A stretch of 64,000 nucleotides of DNA from Agrypnia vestita. Its lineage: Eukaryota; Arthropoda; Insecta; Trichoptera; Phryganeidae. Under the pieces are notes generated by a model. It did not search any database and was not told the origin of the DNA. It was given only the letters and a program-made list of their open reading frames with translations. Made by a program: the position numbers and the translations under genes. The stretch spans positions 1-64,000 of the forward strand of contig JADDOH010002111.1 in assembly GCA_016648135.1 (NCBI GenBank), written 5' to 3'. Shown here one piece after another: positions 32,263-43,115 of the stretch (positions are counted from its first letter, which is position 1; the number at the start of each line of letters is the position of its first letter).

Positions 32263-33187
32263 AATTTTTTAGAGGCGGAGAACTTTAAATTGAAATAAAA
32301 TACGGAAAAATATTTTTTATATCCATATAATTCAATTAATATATAATATAATTAGCTTCCATATAATTTAATATCCATATAATTTAATTAATATATAATA
32401 TAATTAGCTTTATTTGACAGATAATTTTATGGCATTAATATTTAAATATAATATTAGGCATGTAGCCCCCGTGGCTGGCGTAATATGGAGGTCCAATTTT
32501 CATAATCCAAATATATTCAATAAACAAAATTTCCATATTTGGAGCAATGATAATCCACAAGCCATTGTTGAAACACCATTACATCCAGAAAAAGTCACCG
32601 TTTGGTGCACTTTATGGGCCTTTGGAATCATTGGTCCAATAATGACGATAGAACGTTACAGTCAACGGTGAGCGGTATAGAGACATGATAACTAACATTT
32701 TCGTACCGCGATTGGAAGGCATTAATGTTGCAGACATGTGGTTTTAGCAGGACATCGCCACATGCCACACAGCGCGGGATACAAATAATTTACTGGAAAA
32801 AAACATTTGACGAAAAATTAATTTCACAAAATGGACATGTTAACTGGCCACTTCGTTCGTGCGATTTGACGCCATTAGATTATTTTCTCTGGGGATATGT
32901 AAAATTGTATATCTACGCCGATAAACCAGAAACAATTGAGCACTTGAAAGCCAACATTCGACGCCATATTGCAGAAATACAGCCTGATTTACTGCGATGA
33001 GTGTGTGAAAATTGGACCTCCAAATTACGCCACACACGCGACACACTAGCAACGGTTGTTATGCCCAAAATTATATTTAAGTATTAATGCCGTAAAATTA
33101 TCTGTCATATAAAGCTCATTTTACGGATATTAAAAATATTTTTCTGTATTTTATTTTAATTTAAAGTCCTCCGCCACTAAAAAAACC
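32263..33187 (+). mobile_element. Mariner-superfamily element with long TIRs, internally deleted
   Basis: The ends are inverted over roughly 180-240 bp: TTTTTTAG(A/T)GGCGGAG(A/G)ACTTTAAATT, later 'gacagataatttta(t/c)ggcattaatatttaaatata', later 'ggcgtaatttggaggtccaattttca'. The interior keeps pieces of a DDE transposase in two frames. Total length of about 0.9 kb is short because the N-terminal domain is gone. The left TIR contains a tandem 40-bp duplication (32319-32358 and 32371-32410). Target duplication not resolved. Confidence 0.8.
32500..33000 (+). pseudogene. DDE transposase remnant (mariner/Tc1 superfamily)
   Basis: Frame 1 ends 32671: WSNDNPQAIVETPLHPEKVTVWC, then TLWAFGIIGP, the strand after the first catalytic Asp. 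Frame 2 (32725-33000): GHVNWPLRSCDLTPLDYFLWGY, where LTPLDYFLWG holds the third catalytic Asp, then YADKPETIEHLKANIRRHIAEI. The second Asp region (usually QDGA.CH) is frameshifted to QDIATCH. The DNA-binding domain and first Asp are deleted, so it is inactive. Confidence 0.8.
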
Positions 33188-33594
33188 GTTTTTTGAGATA
33201 AAGATCATTTAATAACATAAACCAAATATCTCAAAATTGTCAAAATGTAGTTAGATCATTTTACGTAGGGCACGATGTATTACTTTCAACCTTTCTGATT
33301 GGTGTTAAAATGTATTTTTTTCGTATATGCACCAAATATCACCCATTATTCTTATAATATTCGTCATTACCTTAAAAATACCTTAAAAAAAGACAAGTTT
33401 TTGGAAATAGCTCAATGATTATATTTATGTATCTTTTTTTTGTTTTCTTTTTCTTCTGTTACAGCTATCTCCTTTTTCTCTCTCTTTTCTTTGTATTTAA
33501 ATTGTTAAATTAATATTATTTAAATAACAAAAAAACTTAAATTGCAGAAAATTTGGGGCATGTCAGTTCACAAGCTGCTCATCCATAAATAAAC

Positions 33595-33830
33595 AAATAA
33601 ATAAAATATATGGAATGAAAGCATGGACGCCTACCGACGAATTAATGAGACGAATTGAAGCATGCAAGATGTCGACACAAAAATAAATAAGCTGGATATA
33701 TAGAGTTACGAATGAAGATATTATGATTCGGATGAATAAAGAAAAATAAGTAGGTAATCCAAACAATAAAAATCTAAAAACCCTTATAACTCGGACACGA
33801 TCATGATGATTAGGCATCTAGAGAAATAGA
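33595..33830 (+). pseudogene. LINE family C, relic
   Basis: The translation YGMKAWTPTDELMRRIEACKM, then ISWIYRVTNEDIMIRMNKEK, with stops, parallels the family C frame at 37392-37793 (reverse). The oldest family C copy here. Confidence 0.65.
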
Positions 33831-34119
33831 CCTCTTTCCATTTAAGAAAGACAATCGAATTAGTATGTGTGAGCCGTGCGTACGGGGCACATTGTTTCGT
33901 TTTGTGGTTTACGTAAGAGTTTGATAGAATGCTACGCTGGGCTAAATGGGGGGGGGGGGGTCAGAGTTGTGCTACATAATTATTTTATTTAGCACAATTA
34001 AAATGTTAAAGAATATGTAATCGATAAATCATCAACAAATATCATTGTTTTATATATGTATTTTTTTATTATAATTACTTTTGTTCTTATTAATTATGAA
34101 AATTTTGTTCATTTTGTAT

Positions 34120-34269
34120 AGGTCTTTTCATATGGGCTTGCAGTTGAGTTTGTGTGGGTACAGTACGAAATATGCACATTGTTTCTTCTGTTAAGTTTAC
34201 GGATATGCCCCTCTCGTATTCTCGCCCCTTCGCACACTAACTCAATTGCAAGCTTATATGAAAAGACCT
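34120..34269. mobile_element. Small TIR element (150 bp)
   Basis: Arms AGGTCTTTTCATATGGGCTT... (34120-34158) and its complement (34231-34269), 39 bp with a few mismatches. No ORF, no second copy in the window. It lies between two poly-G tracts (33951 and 34368). Confidence 0.65.
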
Positions 34270-34629
34270 GTCCCCTGTAAAAGACTGTAATTTAAAAATA
34301 GTTTTGGTAACAGAAAACGCACAAAATGTCTTCTGGAATTAATTGGAAAAAACTACGTTCCATTTGAGGGGGGGGGGGGGGTGAAAGCATAAACCACGTT
34401 ATGTAGCCTTAACGTGACGGGAGGGAGTTTATGGACGCTCCCTAAATACCAACACAAAGAAACAATGTGAGAAGAAAAAAAAATGCAAACTTAGATGCCT
34501 CTCTACCGCTCTCTTTAAATGTTAACATTTTACCCAAAGTATAAATAAAATTTTCTATTTAAAATTGAAAGAAGAACACTCTCTCGGAGCTTTTGCTACT
34601 ATCGCTACTACTACTATACTATTTTCTAC

Positions 34630-35256
34630 TGTCATGGAATGGCAAGCAGAATGAATAGCGCACTATCCGAATCCCTTTTTATATGTGACAATATTATCGT
34701 AGGATCTAGAACGATCTACAATCATCTACAACCTTCAAGAAATGTCCACAACATTTGAGGAACACCTGGAAAAACCTAGAAGTGACAAAAACTTCTTCTT
34801 AACACTAGAATAATCTAGGAGGTTCGAAAATCCAGTTTTTGGATATAAAAAGCGCGGAGAAAGAGTTCTGTTTTTGACAGTGCATTCAGTGCAAAGTACG
34901 CGCGAGGCGACGGCCAGGGTGGCCAGTCAGAGCGATAAAATCGATCGAGCGATTCTATCGCTCCTATCGACCAGATCGAGCGAAAGAATCGGGTGGAGTA
35001 TATAACTGGCGATTTAAATAAATGCGATAAATACTGCGTGCGGGAACATAATATTTTAGAGAGTGATAAATAAAGTTTTTCCCAGCGATAATAAAGTATT
35101 CATATACGAGTGATATATTACGAAATAGTGTATATTAAGGAATATCGTTAAGTTTCATTCGTGTTAAGTGCGTTTGTACATTGAATAATCAATTAATAAA
35201 TCGCTAATTAATTTCCAGTATTTTCATTCATTTTTCCCTAGCTACGTTACCTGACA
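34630..35256 (+). mobile_element. LTR family L, copy 1
   Basis: TGTCATGGAATGG...CGTTACCTGACA. TATAAAA at 34844-34850 with CAGT-type initiators 30 bp on. The region 35145-35256 ('ttaagtttcattcgtgttaag...taattaatttccag') is shared with copy 2 and, reversed, copy 3. Flanks CTAC/CTAT may be a 4-bp duplication. Confidence 0.65.
34844..34850 (+). promoter_or_regulatory. TATA box of LTR copy 1
   Basis: GGATATAAAAAGCGCGG; a GC-rich leader follows, and TTCAGTG about 35 bp downstream could be the initiator. Confidence 0.45.
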
Positions 35257-35479
35257 CTATTATGAATATATAGAATTATATATATTTCCATTTATGAAAT
35301 ATATAATAAGACAATTATTTTATTTTATTTTAATTTTTAAATAAATTAATTGTAAAACCTACTCATTCCCGACAGTAGAAGCAAAAAAAGCGGACTACAA
35401 TGCCCAGTCACGGCACATCCACTGGGAGAGATGAAATAAATAATAAAAGACAACTCGAGTGGGGATAAGAAAAGGCGCA

Positions 35480-35710
35480 AAAAAATAACTGGATCATTTC
35501 GCGAAATTGGGAAGCTTGTCATAACAGCCCGAAATCGTTTGACCAATCAGAGGGCTTATGTGGACAGGTTCTTTGTAATTGCCCCGGCGACTAGGGACCC
35601 ATTTCGGTCCATTATTTATCACCTGTCACTCGGGCCGCGGCGCGGGGTAGAAAGGAAAACGAAAATAAGACCCGCGAAAGGCGTCCGGCCAATTATTAGC
35701 TGGATGTATC
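35480..35710. other. GC-rich island between the two LTR copies
   Basis: The 562-bp interval between LTR copies 1 and 2 holds no gag, protease or RT frame. Its GC-rich part (GGCCGCGGCGCGGGG near 35633) is unique in the window. Confidence 0.3.
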
Positions 35711-35818
35711 ATTTAAGAGATGGACAAATATATGTAAAAGGTGGTCAAGTTTTTAATTGGTTTTTAATTTTTATCAGATTTATATAGTTAGCTTCTGTTT
35801 AGATAAAAGTATACATAT

Positions 35819-36333
35819 TGTAACGAGATGCTAAAAAGAATTACGCACTTCTGTCACTTGTAACAATACTATCGAAAAATCGAGAACAGCCTAGCGTGAT
35901 CTAAAATCTTCGGGAGGCTTCTGAAACATTCGGTATATACCTATACCTAGAAGCTATGATAATCATCTCCTAAACACTAGAAAAACCCAGAAAGTACCAA
36001 GTGCTAGCATTTTTCAGCGCGTGAGAGTTTTTGTTGTTGTTGTCAGCCGCGACGGCCAAGGTGAGCAGTCAAAGCGACAGATGTCGAGCGAATAAGCGAA
36101 ATTCTTACTTAAGTAGCGAAATAAACCGAAGCGATAACTGCGATCGGAAATCGTAAGGAATGTTCTAGTGAATATAAAAGCGATAATTAAGTGTTAACTA
36201 ACGAATAATTTATTGCGAAATAGTGTAATTTAAAGAATAGCGTTAAGTTTAATAGTGTTAAGTAACTTTGTACATTAATCAGTAATTAGTAAATAGCTAA
36301 TTAATTTCCAGCGTTTTCATTGATTCTGTGACA
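35819..36333 (+). mobile_element. LTR family L, copy 2
   Basis: TGTAACGAGATGC...GATTCTGTGACA, same orientation as copy 1 and about as diverged from it as from copy 3. The TATA region is worn. It is too diverged from copy 1 for the pair to be the two ends of one recent element. Confidence 0.6.
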
Positions 36334-36705
36334 CTATATAATATAATAGTAAGTACAATAGGTTTTTTGTTGGTGTTTTTGTTGTTAGTCCTTCTCACTA
36401 GGAGTTTCTGTGCTGAAGCGGACTAATTTTTTACTGTTTATTTCCTTGTTTTAATTCCTATGTCGGATTTAGTACCCTTTTAATTTAGCCATACTTTTAT
36501 CCATTTGTCAAATCGGCTTTTTCTAAACCAAATTTATCCCGAGATATTACAAATCTAAGTTCAACACGACCCCAATTCATCAAATTTGACATTTAGTTCC
36601 GACGCCTAGTGTCAAAATCGAAAATTAAAAAATTTGAAATCGGAACATTTTTTAACTGTAAATGATTACGGATATTTTATACGAACCGTATGTTTTTCCG
36701 AGAAA

Positions 36706-36754
36706 CGATTCTCGACGTTTCGTTGAAGTCGCATTCAACGTCGTCAGGAGAACG
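36706..36754 (-). ncRNA. Hammerhead ribozyme, left arm
   Basis: Minus strand: stem I strand CGTTCTC, core CTGACGA, extra C, stem II GTTGAA/TTCAAC (loop TGCGAC), GAAA, palindrome ACGT, C17, then GAGAATCG closing stem I (five pairs, one bulged T, two pairs). All conserved core bases are present. Confidence 0.7.
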
Positions 36755-36886
36755 GCTTGTATCCGAGGAGGCATAGGGCGGACTGATTAATGTTTCCGGG
36801 GGCGTAAATTATACGCACTTTGTTTGCGGAGTGTTCTCACTTGTTGTGTGTCACTTCTCAGTCCGCCCTATACCTCCGCGGGTGGT

Positions 36887-36935
36887 CGTTCTCCTGATGA
36901 CGTTGAATGCGACTTCAACGAAACGTCGAGAATCG
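36887..36935 (+). ncRNA. Hammerhead ribozyme, right arm
   Basis: Stem I CGTTCTC (36887-36893), core CTGATGA (36894-36900), extra C 36901, stem II 36902-36919, GAAA 36920-36923, palindrome ACGT 36923-36926, predicted cleavage after C36927, stem I closing strand GAGAATCG 36928-36935. Its core differs from the left arm only at N7 (T for C), the one position of CUGAnGA that tolerates any base. Stem III is too short to fold alone, so activity would need a dimer. Confidence 0.7.
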
Positions 36936-37362
36936 TTTCTCGGAAAAACATACGGTTCGTATAAAATATCCGTAAACATTTACAGTTAAATATGTCTAAC
37001 GCCCGTACTAATATCGTTAACCCGGAATTTTTTTTTCAAATTAATATTGATAAATTTCGAAGGCACTTTTAATGTTCGATAATAATGGAAAATTAATAAT
37101 TTTAATCGAAATAATTACCAAAGTACGTCGAAAATGATTTAATAATATATGGTCATCCACTTTACGTGAATTTTTACAGTTTCAGAGCTCTGGCTAGTCG
37201 GGAAATTGGCGAAATCTCAATTTGTTTAAGATTCCGCCACAACAACAAACAAACAAACAGACAAAGAGAGCTAATTAAAAGCATGTAAAAATATAATCAA
37301 TTTTAGAGCGCGCATAAAAAGTGTCTCATGTATATTATTATAAAATACTCCTGAAAGAGTAT

Positions 37363-37830
37363 GCTTCTTCTTCTTCTCGTATCCTGTCCGTTTAACGGAC
37401 GTTGGCTATCATGTTGGCTATGGCTATGGCTAACAGCTCCACAGTAGACTGTCTCAAGTTTTTCAGCCACGAAGTCCTCCTTCCAGGGCCCCGACTTCCG
37501 ACAATCTTTCCCTGCAATATGAGATGCAAGATCTCGTATTTCTCTGGATGTCTCATCACACGTCCTAGATATTGAAGTTTTCGGATTTTTATTGTTTTAA
37601 TAACTTCTTTTTCTTTATTCATCCGAGCCATAACATCTTCATTCGTAACTCTGTCCATCCAGCTTATTTTGAGAATTCTTCTGTATATACATATCTCGAA
37701 TGCCTCAAGTCGTCTTATCAGTTCTTCGGTAAGCGTCCATGTTTCCATTCCATAGAATGATACTGAAATCACGTAGCATCTGACCATTCGCATTCGTAAT
37801 CCAAGGTTGAGATCATGAGAAAGGTTGCAC
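37363..37830 (-). pseudogene. LINE family C, longest C-terminal copy
   Basis: The 133-codon frame (37392-37793) encodes VRCYVISVSFYGMETWTL, then LIRRLEAFEICIYRRILKISWMDRVTNEDV, then KIRKLQYLGRVMRHPEKYEIL, then GPGRRTSWLKNLRQ, the complete C-terminal domain of this endonuclease-reverse transcriptase lineage. Upstream residues SHDLNLGLRMR continue in frame. The 3' end is an (AGA)n stretch (37363-37380). This copy is 5'-truncated but not yet interrupted by stops. Confidence 0.85.
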
Positions 37831-37899
37831 GAGTATGCAGAGAGTACCTATGTTCCACACTAATGCCTCACTAAAACCCATTCAATTAATACACAATCA

Positions 37900-38110
37900 A
37901 AGAGCTGTGTACGTCGCCATGGTTACCGCCCGGTCTAAACTAACCCCACTTTAGTCGCGGATTCTCAGTCTTGTAAAGGATTTAAGGGATGAAATATATA
38001 AAACAAGGGAGGTGGAGAGGGACGGCAGACGCGCCGCGGCCCGGGAGGGAAGAGGTGAGATGTAATATCACAAAGCTTGCGGGTTGCTCCGACAGGGGTG
38101 GGTTTTATTT
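37900..38110. other. GC-rich unique island
   Basis: Single-copy; GGCAGACGCGCCGCGGCCCGGGAGG near 38024. No supported ORF. Confidence 0.3.
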
Positions 38111-38920
38111 GATTTGTATGATTTATTTGCCTCTCTGGCTACTTGTTGACATTGCAGAGTTAAGTACCAGAGCATAATTCTCCACAATATGCTATCGATT
38201 GTAGGTAACTTCATGTCTTTAGAAATACACATTGTGGTTCTAATTCGTGTTCCAAATTTAGACAGACTGTATAAAAATATCGCATTGCTGCAATTGAGAA
38301 GTATGAAAGAAAAGGCAGCAATATTCCAATGAGGGGTTTTTGAGATATATATACAAAAAACTGTCACTACTCAAGGAAATTTCTCTGGAATCTATGAAAA
38401 CTACCACTTATTGGAAATAAGTTTTTTTTGTTCATATAAATAACTAAATATTTGGAAATACGTTAAAAGGAAATATGGATATTGCTGTGTTTGCAATATT
38501 TTTTAATAAAATTTATTGAAAATAAAATAGATACATGTTGCAGTATAATTATATATTACATTTTTTTATATTTGTTTAACTGTCCCCGGAAAAGTTAAAC
38601 ATGTGTTTGGGGACAAGAGTACATGATGCATAATATCTATTTATTGTGTATGTGAATTTTTTTTTAAGTGAATCATTGAGACGAAGAGGCATTTAAAGGT
38701 AAATAGAAGGTAAACAATATAATATAAGGAATAAGGAATAAATGTGTGACAAAGCATGAACATATAAATATAAATACCTTATCTATTTAAATATTTATGT
38801 TTGAAGGAAAATATATATATATTTTTTAAGAAAGTATAATGAAACCAATATAAAGGTAAGTATATCATCAGGCGTATCAAATATAATGTTAAGGAAAAAT
38901 GTGTAATAGAGCAAGAATGA
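38110..38920. other. AT-rich spacer with one hairpin
   Basis: A TGTCCCC/GGGGACA stem with an inner AAAC/GTTT stem lies at about 38581-38614. Otherwise nothing recognised. Confidence 0.4.
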
Positions 38921-38926
38921 TAAATA

Positions 38927-40212
38927 TTAGGTCCTTACATATGAAATTGGCGTTTTGCCGTACTGGCAAATTTGATCTCAAATATCTTCTCTTTGGTTAG
39001 GAATTCCAAATCCAAATTTATACAGCTATTTACTCACGTATTTGTTTTTTGAAAATTATAATTCATTTGTATTTTCCTCAATTGTTTTTTTCTTTGCGTC
39101 ACTCAGTTTACAAAATGAAAAACTTGAAATATCGCGTTATTTACGAGTACGAGTTCCACCGTGGCACCAGTGCTGCAGAAACGGCTCGAAGGATTAATGA
39201 TGTGTATGGCGACGGTGCCGCAAAAGAAAACACAGTGCGTTTTTGGTTCCAACGTTTTCCTTCTGGAAATTTCGACCTGCAGAACAAGCCCCGTGGACGG
39301 CCGGAGACCAAAGTTGATAATGAAGAATTGAAGGCTATTGTGGAAGCGGATCCATCGCAAACCACATCCGAGTTAGCTGCAGGCTGCGGTGTTAGTGATA
39401 AAACTGTTTTAATCCACTTGAAGCAAATTGGTAAGGTGAAAAAGCTTGAAAGGTGGGTACCTCACGAATGAGTGAAGCAAATCAACAAACGCGCGTTGAC
39501 TGCTGCGTTGCATTACTCAACCGGCACAATAATGAAGGGATTTTAAATTGAATCATTACCTGTGATGAAAAGTGGATCCTGTACGATAATCGGAAGCGCT
39601 CATCGCAATGGCTGAACCCTGCCGAACCAGCCAAACCATGCCCCAAGCGAAAATTGACTCCAAAAAAGTTACTTGTGAGCGTTTGGTGGACTAGTGCTGG
39701 TGTCGTTCACTACAGCTTTCTTAAATCTGGCCAGACGATTACGGCAGATGTCTATTGTCAGCAACTGCAAACCATGATGGAAAAGCTAGCTGCTAAACAA
39801 CCGAGGCTGGTTAATCGCTCTAGGCCACTGCTGCTTCATGATAACGCTAGACCACACACTGCACAACAGACGGCTACCAAATTAGAGGAGCTTCAATTGG
39901 AATGTCTAAGACATCCACCGTACTCTCCCGACCTTGCCCCAACAGATTACCATTTTTTTCGAAATTGGATAACTTCTTGCAAAGGAAAAAAATTCAACTC
40001 CGATGGGGCAGTCCAAACCGCCTTCAAAGATTTTATTGATTCCCGTCCGAATGGTTTTTTTAGTAAAGGGATCGATGTACTACCTATGAGATGGCAAAAA
40101 TGCATAGATAGCAATGGTACATACTTTGATTAAATAAATATATTATAATAAAAAAAAAATCAGCTTTATGTTCCTCCCATACTAAACGCCAATTTCGTAT
40201 GTAAGGACCTAA
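38927..40212 (+). mobile_element. Mariner element, nearly full length (1286 bp)
   Basis: TIRs of about 29 bp begin TTAGGTCCTTACATA and differ at a single base. TA flanks both ends (38925-38926 and 40213-40214), the obligatory mariner target duplication. Length is the usual 1.3 kb. A single transposase gene fills the interior but is broken. Only one copy lies in this window. Confidence 0.95.
39115..40133 (+). pseudogene. Mariner transposase (D,D34D), inactivated
   Basis: The first frame (ATG 39115 to stop 39469-39471) encodes the paired helix-turn-helix DNA-binding domain: FHRGTSAAETARRINDVYG, NTVRFWFQRFPSGNF and ending LKQIGKVKKLERWVPHE, the linker that usually continues with L(S/T)E. The second frame carries the catalytic domain: TCDEKWILYDN (first Asp, codon 39564), LLHDNARPH (39840) and SPDLAPTDYHFF (39945). 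The last two Asp codons are 34 residues apart, the mariner signature. Lesions: TGA at 39469, a frameshift near 39525, and TGA at 39549. The C-terminus RWQKCIDSNGTYFD is intact. Confidence 0.95.
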
Positions 40213-40214
40213 TA

Positions 40215-40950
40215 TAAGTAATCTAAAACAATATCGAACTTGAAGGTGGAACAGAACACAGATAAATTTAATATTCACAAAAAAAACGAGCGAGCCTTAC
40301 AGTAGTCGCATTGATGTGTAAATATTTGGCATCTCACCTTTAAAAAATATTAATTCAGCAGCGACAGAAATTAACCTCAAAATTTAAAAAAGCTAAATAC
40401 GGAAATATTTATTCATTATTACTCACGTGCATTTTGTATCAATGATCCTCATTTTTTTAGACACTTATTATCAAAAATTTATTTATAAATATTTATTCAT
40501 TATAAAATACAACTAAAGAAAATGTATGTACGTGCATTTCTTTAATATTAAATTTTGCCGCACTGTGAGCTGTCATTAAAGAATTTTGGCGATGTCGATA
40601 AAACAGTGTACTTTATTGTCACGACATCTGTGATAAAGTTATCAAATAAATATTTGACATGCTAAAGAATAAACTTTTAATGTAGTTTCTTTATTAACAG
40701 AACAGTACAAGAAGGTTTATTTTCTTTAATTTTATGAATCTCTCAAAAGTTTGAAAGAAACAAACATATATTATACATATATTAATACAATACCAACCTC
40801 TCGGAAAATGGGTTGGCAATGGTTGGCATTTTTTATCACCGCGCGCGCTCACTGGGCAAATAAAGTAGCGCGCGCATCCCCGGCTTCTTGTTTCCTGTTA
40901 CAAATTTCCTTCCATTTTCACGAAATCACTTCCACAGACTACAGGCAAGT
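40215..40950. other. AT-rich spacer
   Basis: No ORF or shared repeat recognised. A short GC-richer piece with CGCGCGC words lies at 40838-40885. Confidence 0.45.
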
Positions 40951-40959
40951 TAACAGAGC

Positions 40960-41470
40960 ATCCACCTTATGAGGGTGTCTCAAGAATTTGGAATGGAAAA
41001 ACAAAAATATGCATATTGAAAGTAAGGTCAAAATATACAAGACATGCGTGCGACCTATTATGACATGCGCTGTAGAAACGCGGGCTGACACTGTCCGCAC
41101 CAAAGGACTCCTCAGAACAACTGAAACGAAGGTGCTGAGATCTATTATTGGAAAAACTCTACCGTGTCCGAAATGAAGACATAAGGAAAACTTGCAAAGT
41201 AGAGGACATAGCACGATGGAGTAGATCCAGAAGGAGATTCTGGTGGGATCACGTAGCCAGAATGGACAGTGACAGACTCGTGTATACAGCAGCGAATGAA
41301 ATCCCCTCTGGACGACGCGATGCCCACCGGGAAGACCACCGAAAAGATGGAGGGATAGCTGGACCTCGTCATCTCAGAAGGCGTAGTTTTCTGTAGCATA
41401 GATCAACAGATCTACTGAAAGATAAAGAAGATTGCAGGAAAGCGAGAGGAAAGATGTTAGACATCAAAAA
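40960..41470 (+). pseudogene. LINE family I, reverse-transcriptase C-terminus
   Basis: Two frames (40988-41176 and 41148-41396) read KVKIYKTCVRPIMTCAVETRAD, LLRTTETKVLRSIIGKTL, then RVRNEDIRKTCKVEDIARW, RRRFWWDHVARMDSDRLVY. This is the standard C-terminal block of another endonuclease-reverse transcriptase lineage. A one-base indel near 41160 separates them, and WRDSW is shifted at the end. No tail repeat is clear. Confidence 0.8.
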
Positions 41471-41654
41471 TTTTGCAAATGGATTGTAAGTCTAGATAAG
41501 TTAATTGGGAGATGGATTGAACCTAGGTTTAGGAAGCGGACAGCGGGTATTGGGGAAAGAAATACTCCCTTAACATGATCCTTATTTTGGCAGACCTCCA
41601 ACTGGATCTATTTAATTTCTTCATCCAGAGTTTAAATATTATATCGAAGTCAAT

Positions 41655-41820
41655 ATTTTGTCACAATTTGTTTTATAGAGATGCGAACACGAAATGCGTG
41701 TCAATATTCTTATTATTCTCAAAAAATGCTAAACGCTTGTGCTATGAGAATAAGACTATCTTGCTGGTGTCCTAGAATGGAGCGTCATGACCACTACACC
41801 AACAAGCTACTCAAAAATGT
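41655..41820 (-). mobile_element. SINE family S1, decayed copy
   Basis: Body 'gtgtcaatattcttattattctca' and 'aaacgcttgtgctatgagaata', then the head end 'ccactacaccaacaagctactca'. Part of the head including the B box is deleted. Confidence 0.6.
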
Positions 41821-42124
41821 TTAAAATATTGATATTTGACAGATGTCTTGACGTTTTTCCATTTTTAAGTGTTGGGGTAACAATCACCAAAATGTCAACA
41901 TTGTTAGTTTCGGAATACGTCGGAATATATCATATTTTTAATTTTAATATTAATTTTTAACGCAACAAAAGTCAAAAGGCCCAATTAATGTAGCGAAACG
42001 CTCCACAAAAACACAAAGGATTGCGAAAATCACATTGATGTAACGTTGTTAAAACACTAGAATGCCCCTGGCAAACAGGTCTTGCCCTGTAACGCACTTC
42101 ACCAACACTACTGTACTTCTTTTT

Positions 42125-42460
42125 GAAAACCCATCTGTTTTTACTCCCTTTCTTTTAACTCGTAGCGTCTGCGGTTTTTTGTCTGCCAGAAAAACTTTGG
42201 ATCGATTTTTAACCTCTTTACCGTGACCCAATCGAGCTGAAACTTTGCAGAGAGACTTTTGGTAATGATAAAAATGATCTAACAAATTTTAGGGTAAAAT
42301 TGTTTAATAATTATAGTATAATTTTTGATTTTTCGAAATTTTAATTGTTTTTTTTAAATTGGAATCAATACAGATGAGTAATGACCCCGACGCGTGCAGT
42401 AGGCACGAAGCCTGATTCAATGAGAAAGGGAGTATAATAAAAACTTGTTTTTTATGGGTC
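42125..42460. mobile_element. ACTCCC-ended repeat M, copy 3
   Basis: From ACTCCCTTTC (42138) to GAAAGGGAGT (42425), then 'aacttgttttttatgggt'. Shorter than the other copies by internal deletion. Confidence 0.55.
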
Positions 42461-42599
42461 AGTTTTTATTTATTACCATACCCACACTATACCCACACTT
42501 AGTCTGTCCACAAATCCCATGTATCATTTTCACTGAAAGATTTCAGCTCATCCTTCATTTCCCTCTTCCACTGCTCTTTTTCAGACCATTCACGGCTTC

Positions 42600-42900
42600 A
42601 TTCAGTGCGATTTGTTCGCCTGTTTCATCTTCAACGCACATGTTGGTTATGCCGCAATAGTCTGGCTTCTTGCGAGCTCTTGATGACTCTACGTGACCTC
42701 ACCAGGACACGAACCTGGAACCTCCGGCATGAGAAGCCAAGCAGGACCAATCCGAGATGCATTATGGCATCTTGGATTGGTCCATTGGCGGAAGCCTTCA
42801 CCAGATCTCTGCCCAAAGCGTGGGAGATGCGTCTCGTGAACGAGATCCTTTTACTCCACAAGGTCTACCAGTCTTACCATATGACATTATGCCTTGAGAT
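42600..42900. other. Unique region with a 14-bp hairpin
   Basis: CCAATCCGAGATGC, loop ATTATG, then GCATCTTGGATTGG (42747-42780), one G-U-type mismatch. The plus-strand frame across it is open for 100 codons but shows no family resemblance. ACGAACCTGGAACC at 42708 faintly resembles a tRNA T-arm. Confidence 0.3.
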
Positions 42901-42979
42901 TATGTAAAAATACAAATGAAAACAGACCTATTCATATATTTTTAAGTTTGGTTTGATTTCAAAATCTCAATAATTAATT

Positions 42980-43115
42980 TAGACACTTTATAGATGTACC
43001 TACCACAGAGACAAAGCTATTTATATGAGTATATATATATATGAAAGTTTTTTGGGCGTTAACAAGATTTACGACCTGTCATTGGCTGGCTTAAGTGATC
43101 ACATTACACAATCAA
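42980..43115 (+). repeat. Dispersed repeat F
   Basis: 'ccacagagacaaagctatttatatgagtata' then 'atttacgacctgtcattggctggcttaagtgatcac'. The last part 'accgattccacc' continues at 43262 after an inserted piece ending like repeat K (43195-43255). Confidence 0.55.

Larger units (their letters stand above)
36653..36988. mobile_element. Inverted repeat with a hammerhead-like ribozyme on each arm
   Basis: The left arm 36653-36786 and right arm 36858-36988 are near-perfect complements, separated by 71 bp. Each contains one complete hammerhead-like motif. Inverted terminal copies are a known arrangement in Penelope-like elements, but no reverse transcriptase or GIY-YIG lies between the arms here. Target duplication not found. 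Confidence 0.7.

Noticed and set aside
33951..34381. Poly-G tracts at 33951 and 34368 as G-quadruplex or telomere-related features
   Set aside because: Each is a single homopolymer run of 10-14 G without the spaced G-triplets of a quadruplex motif; likely slippage tracts.
34630..36333. Two direct LTR copies as the ends of one complete retrotransposon
   Set aside because: The 562-bp interval has no primer-binding site, gag, protease or RT, and the two copies are too diverged to be a recent pair; two solo LTRs fit better.
42605..42907. 100-codon open frame as a gene
   Set aside because: No family resemblance, no conserved motif, and a hairpin (42747-42780) inside it; also open on the opposite strand.
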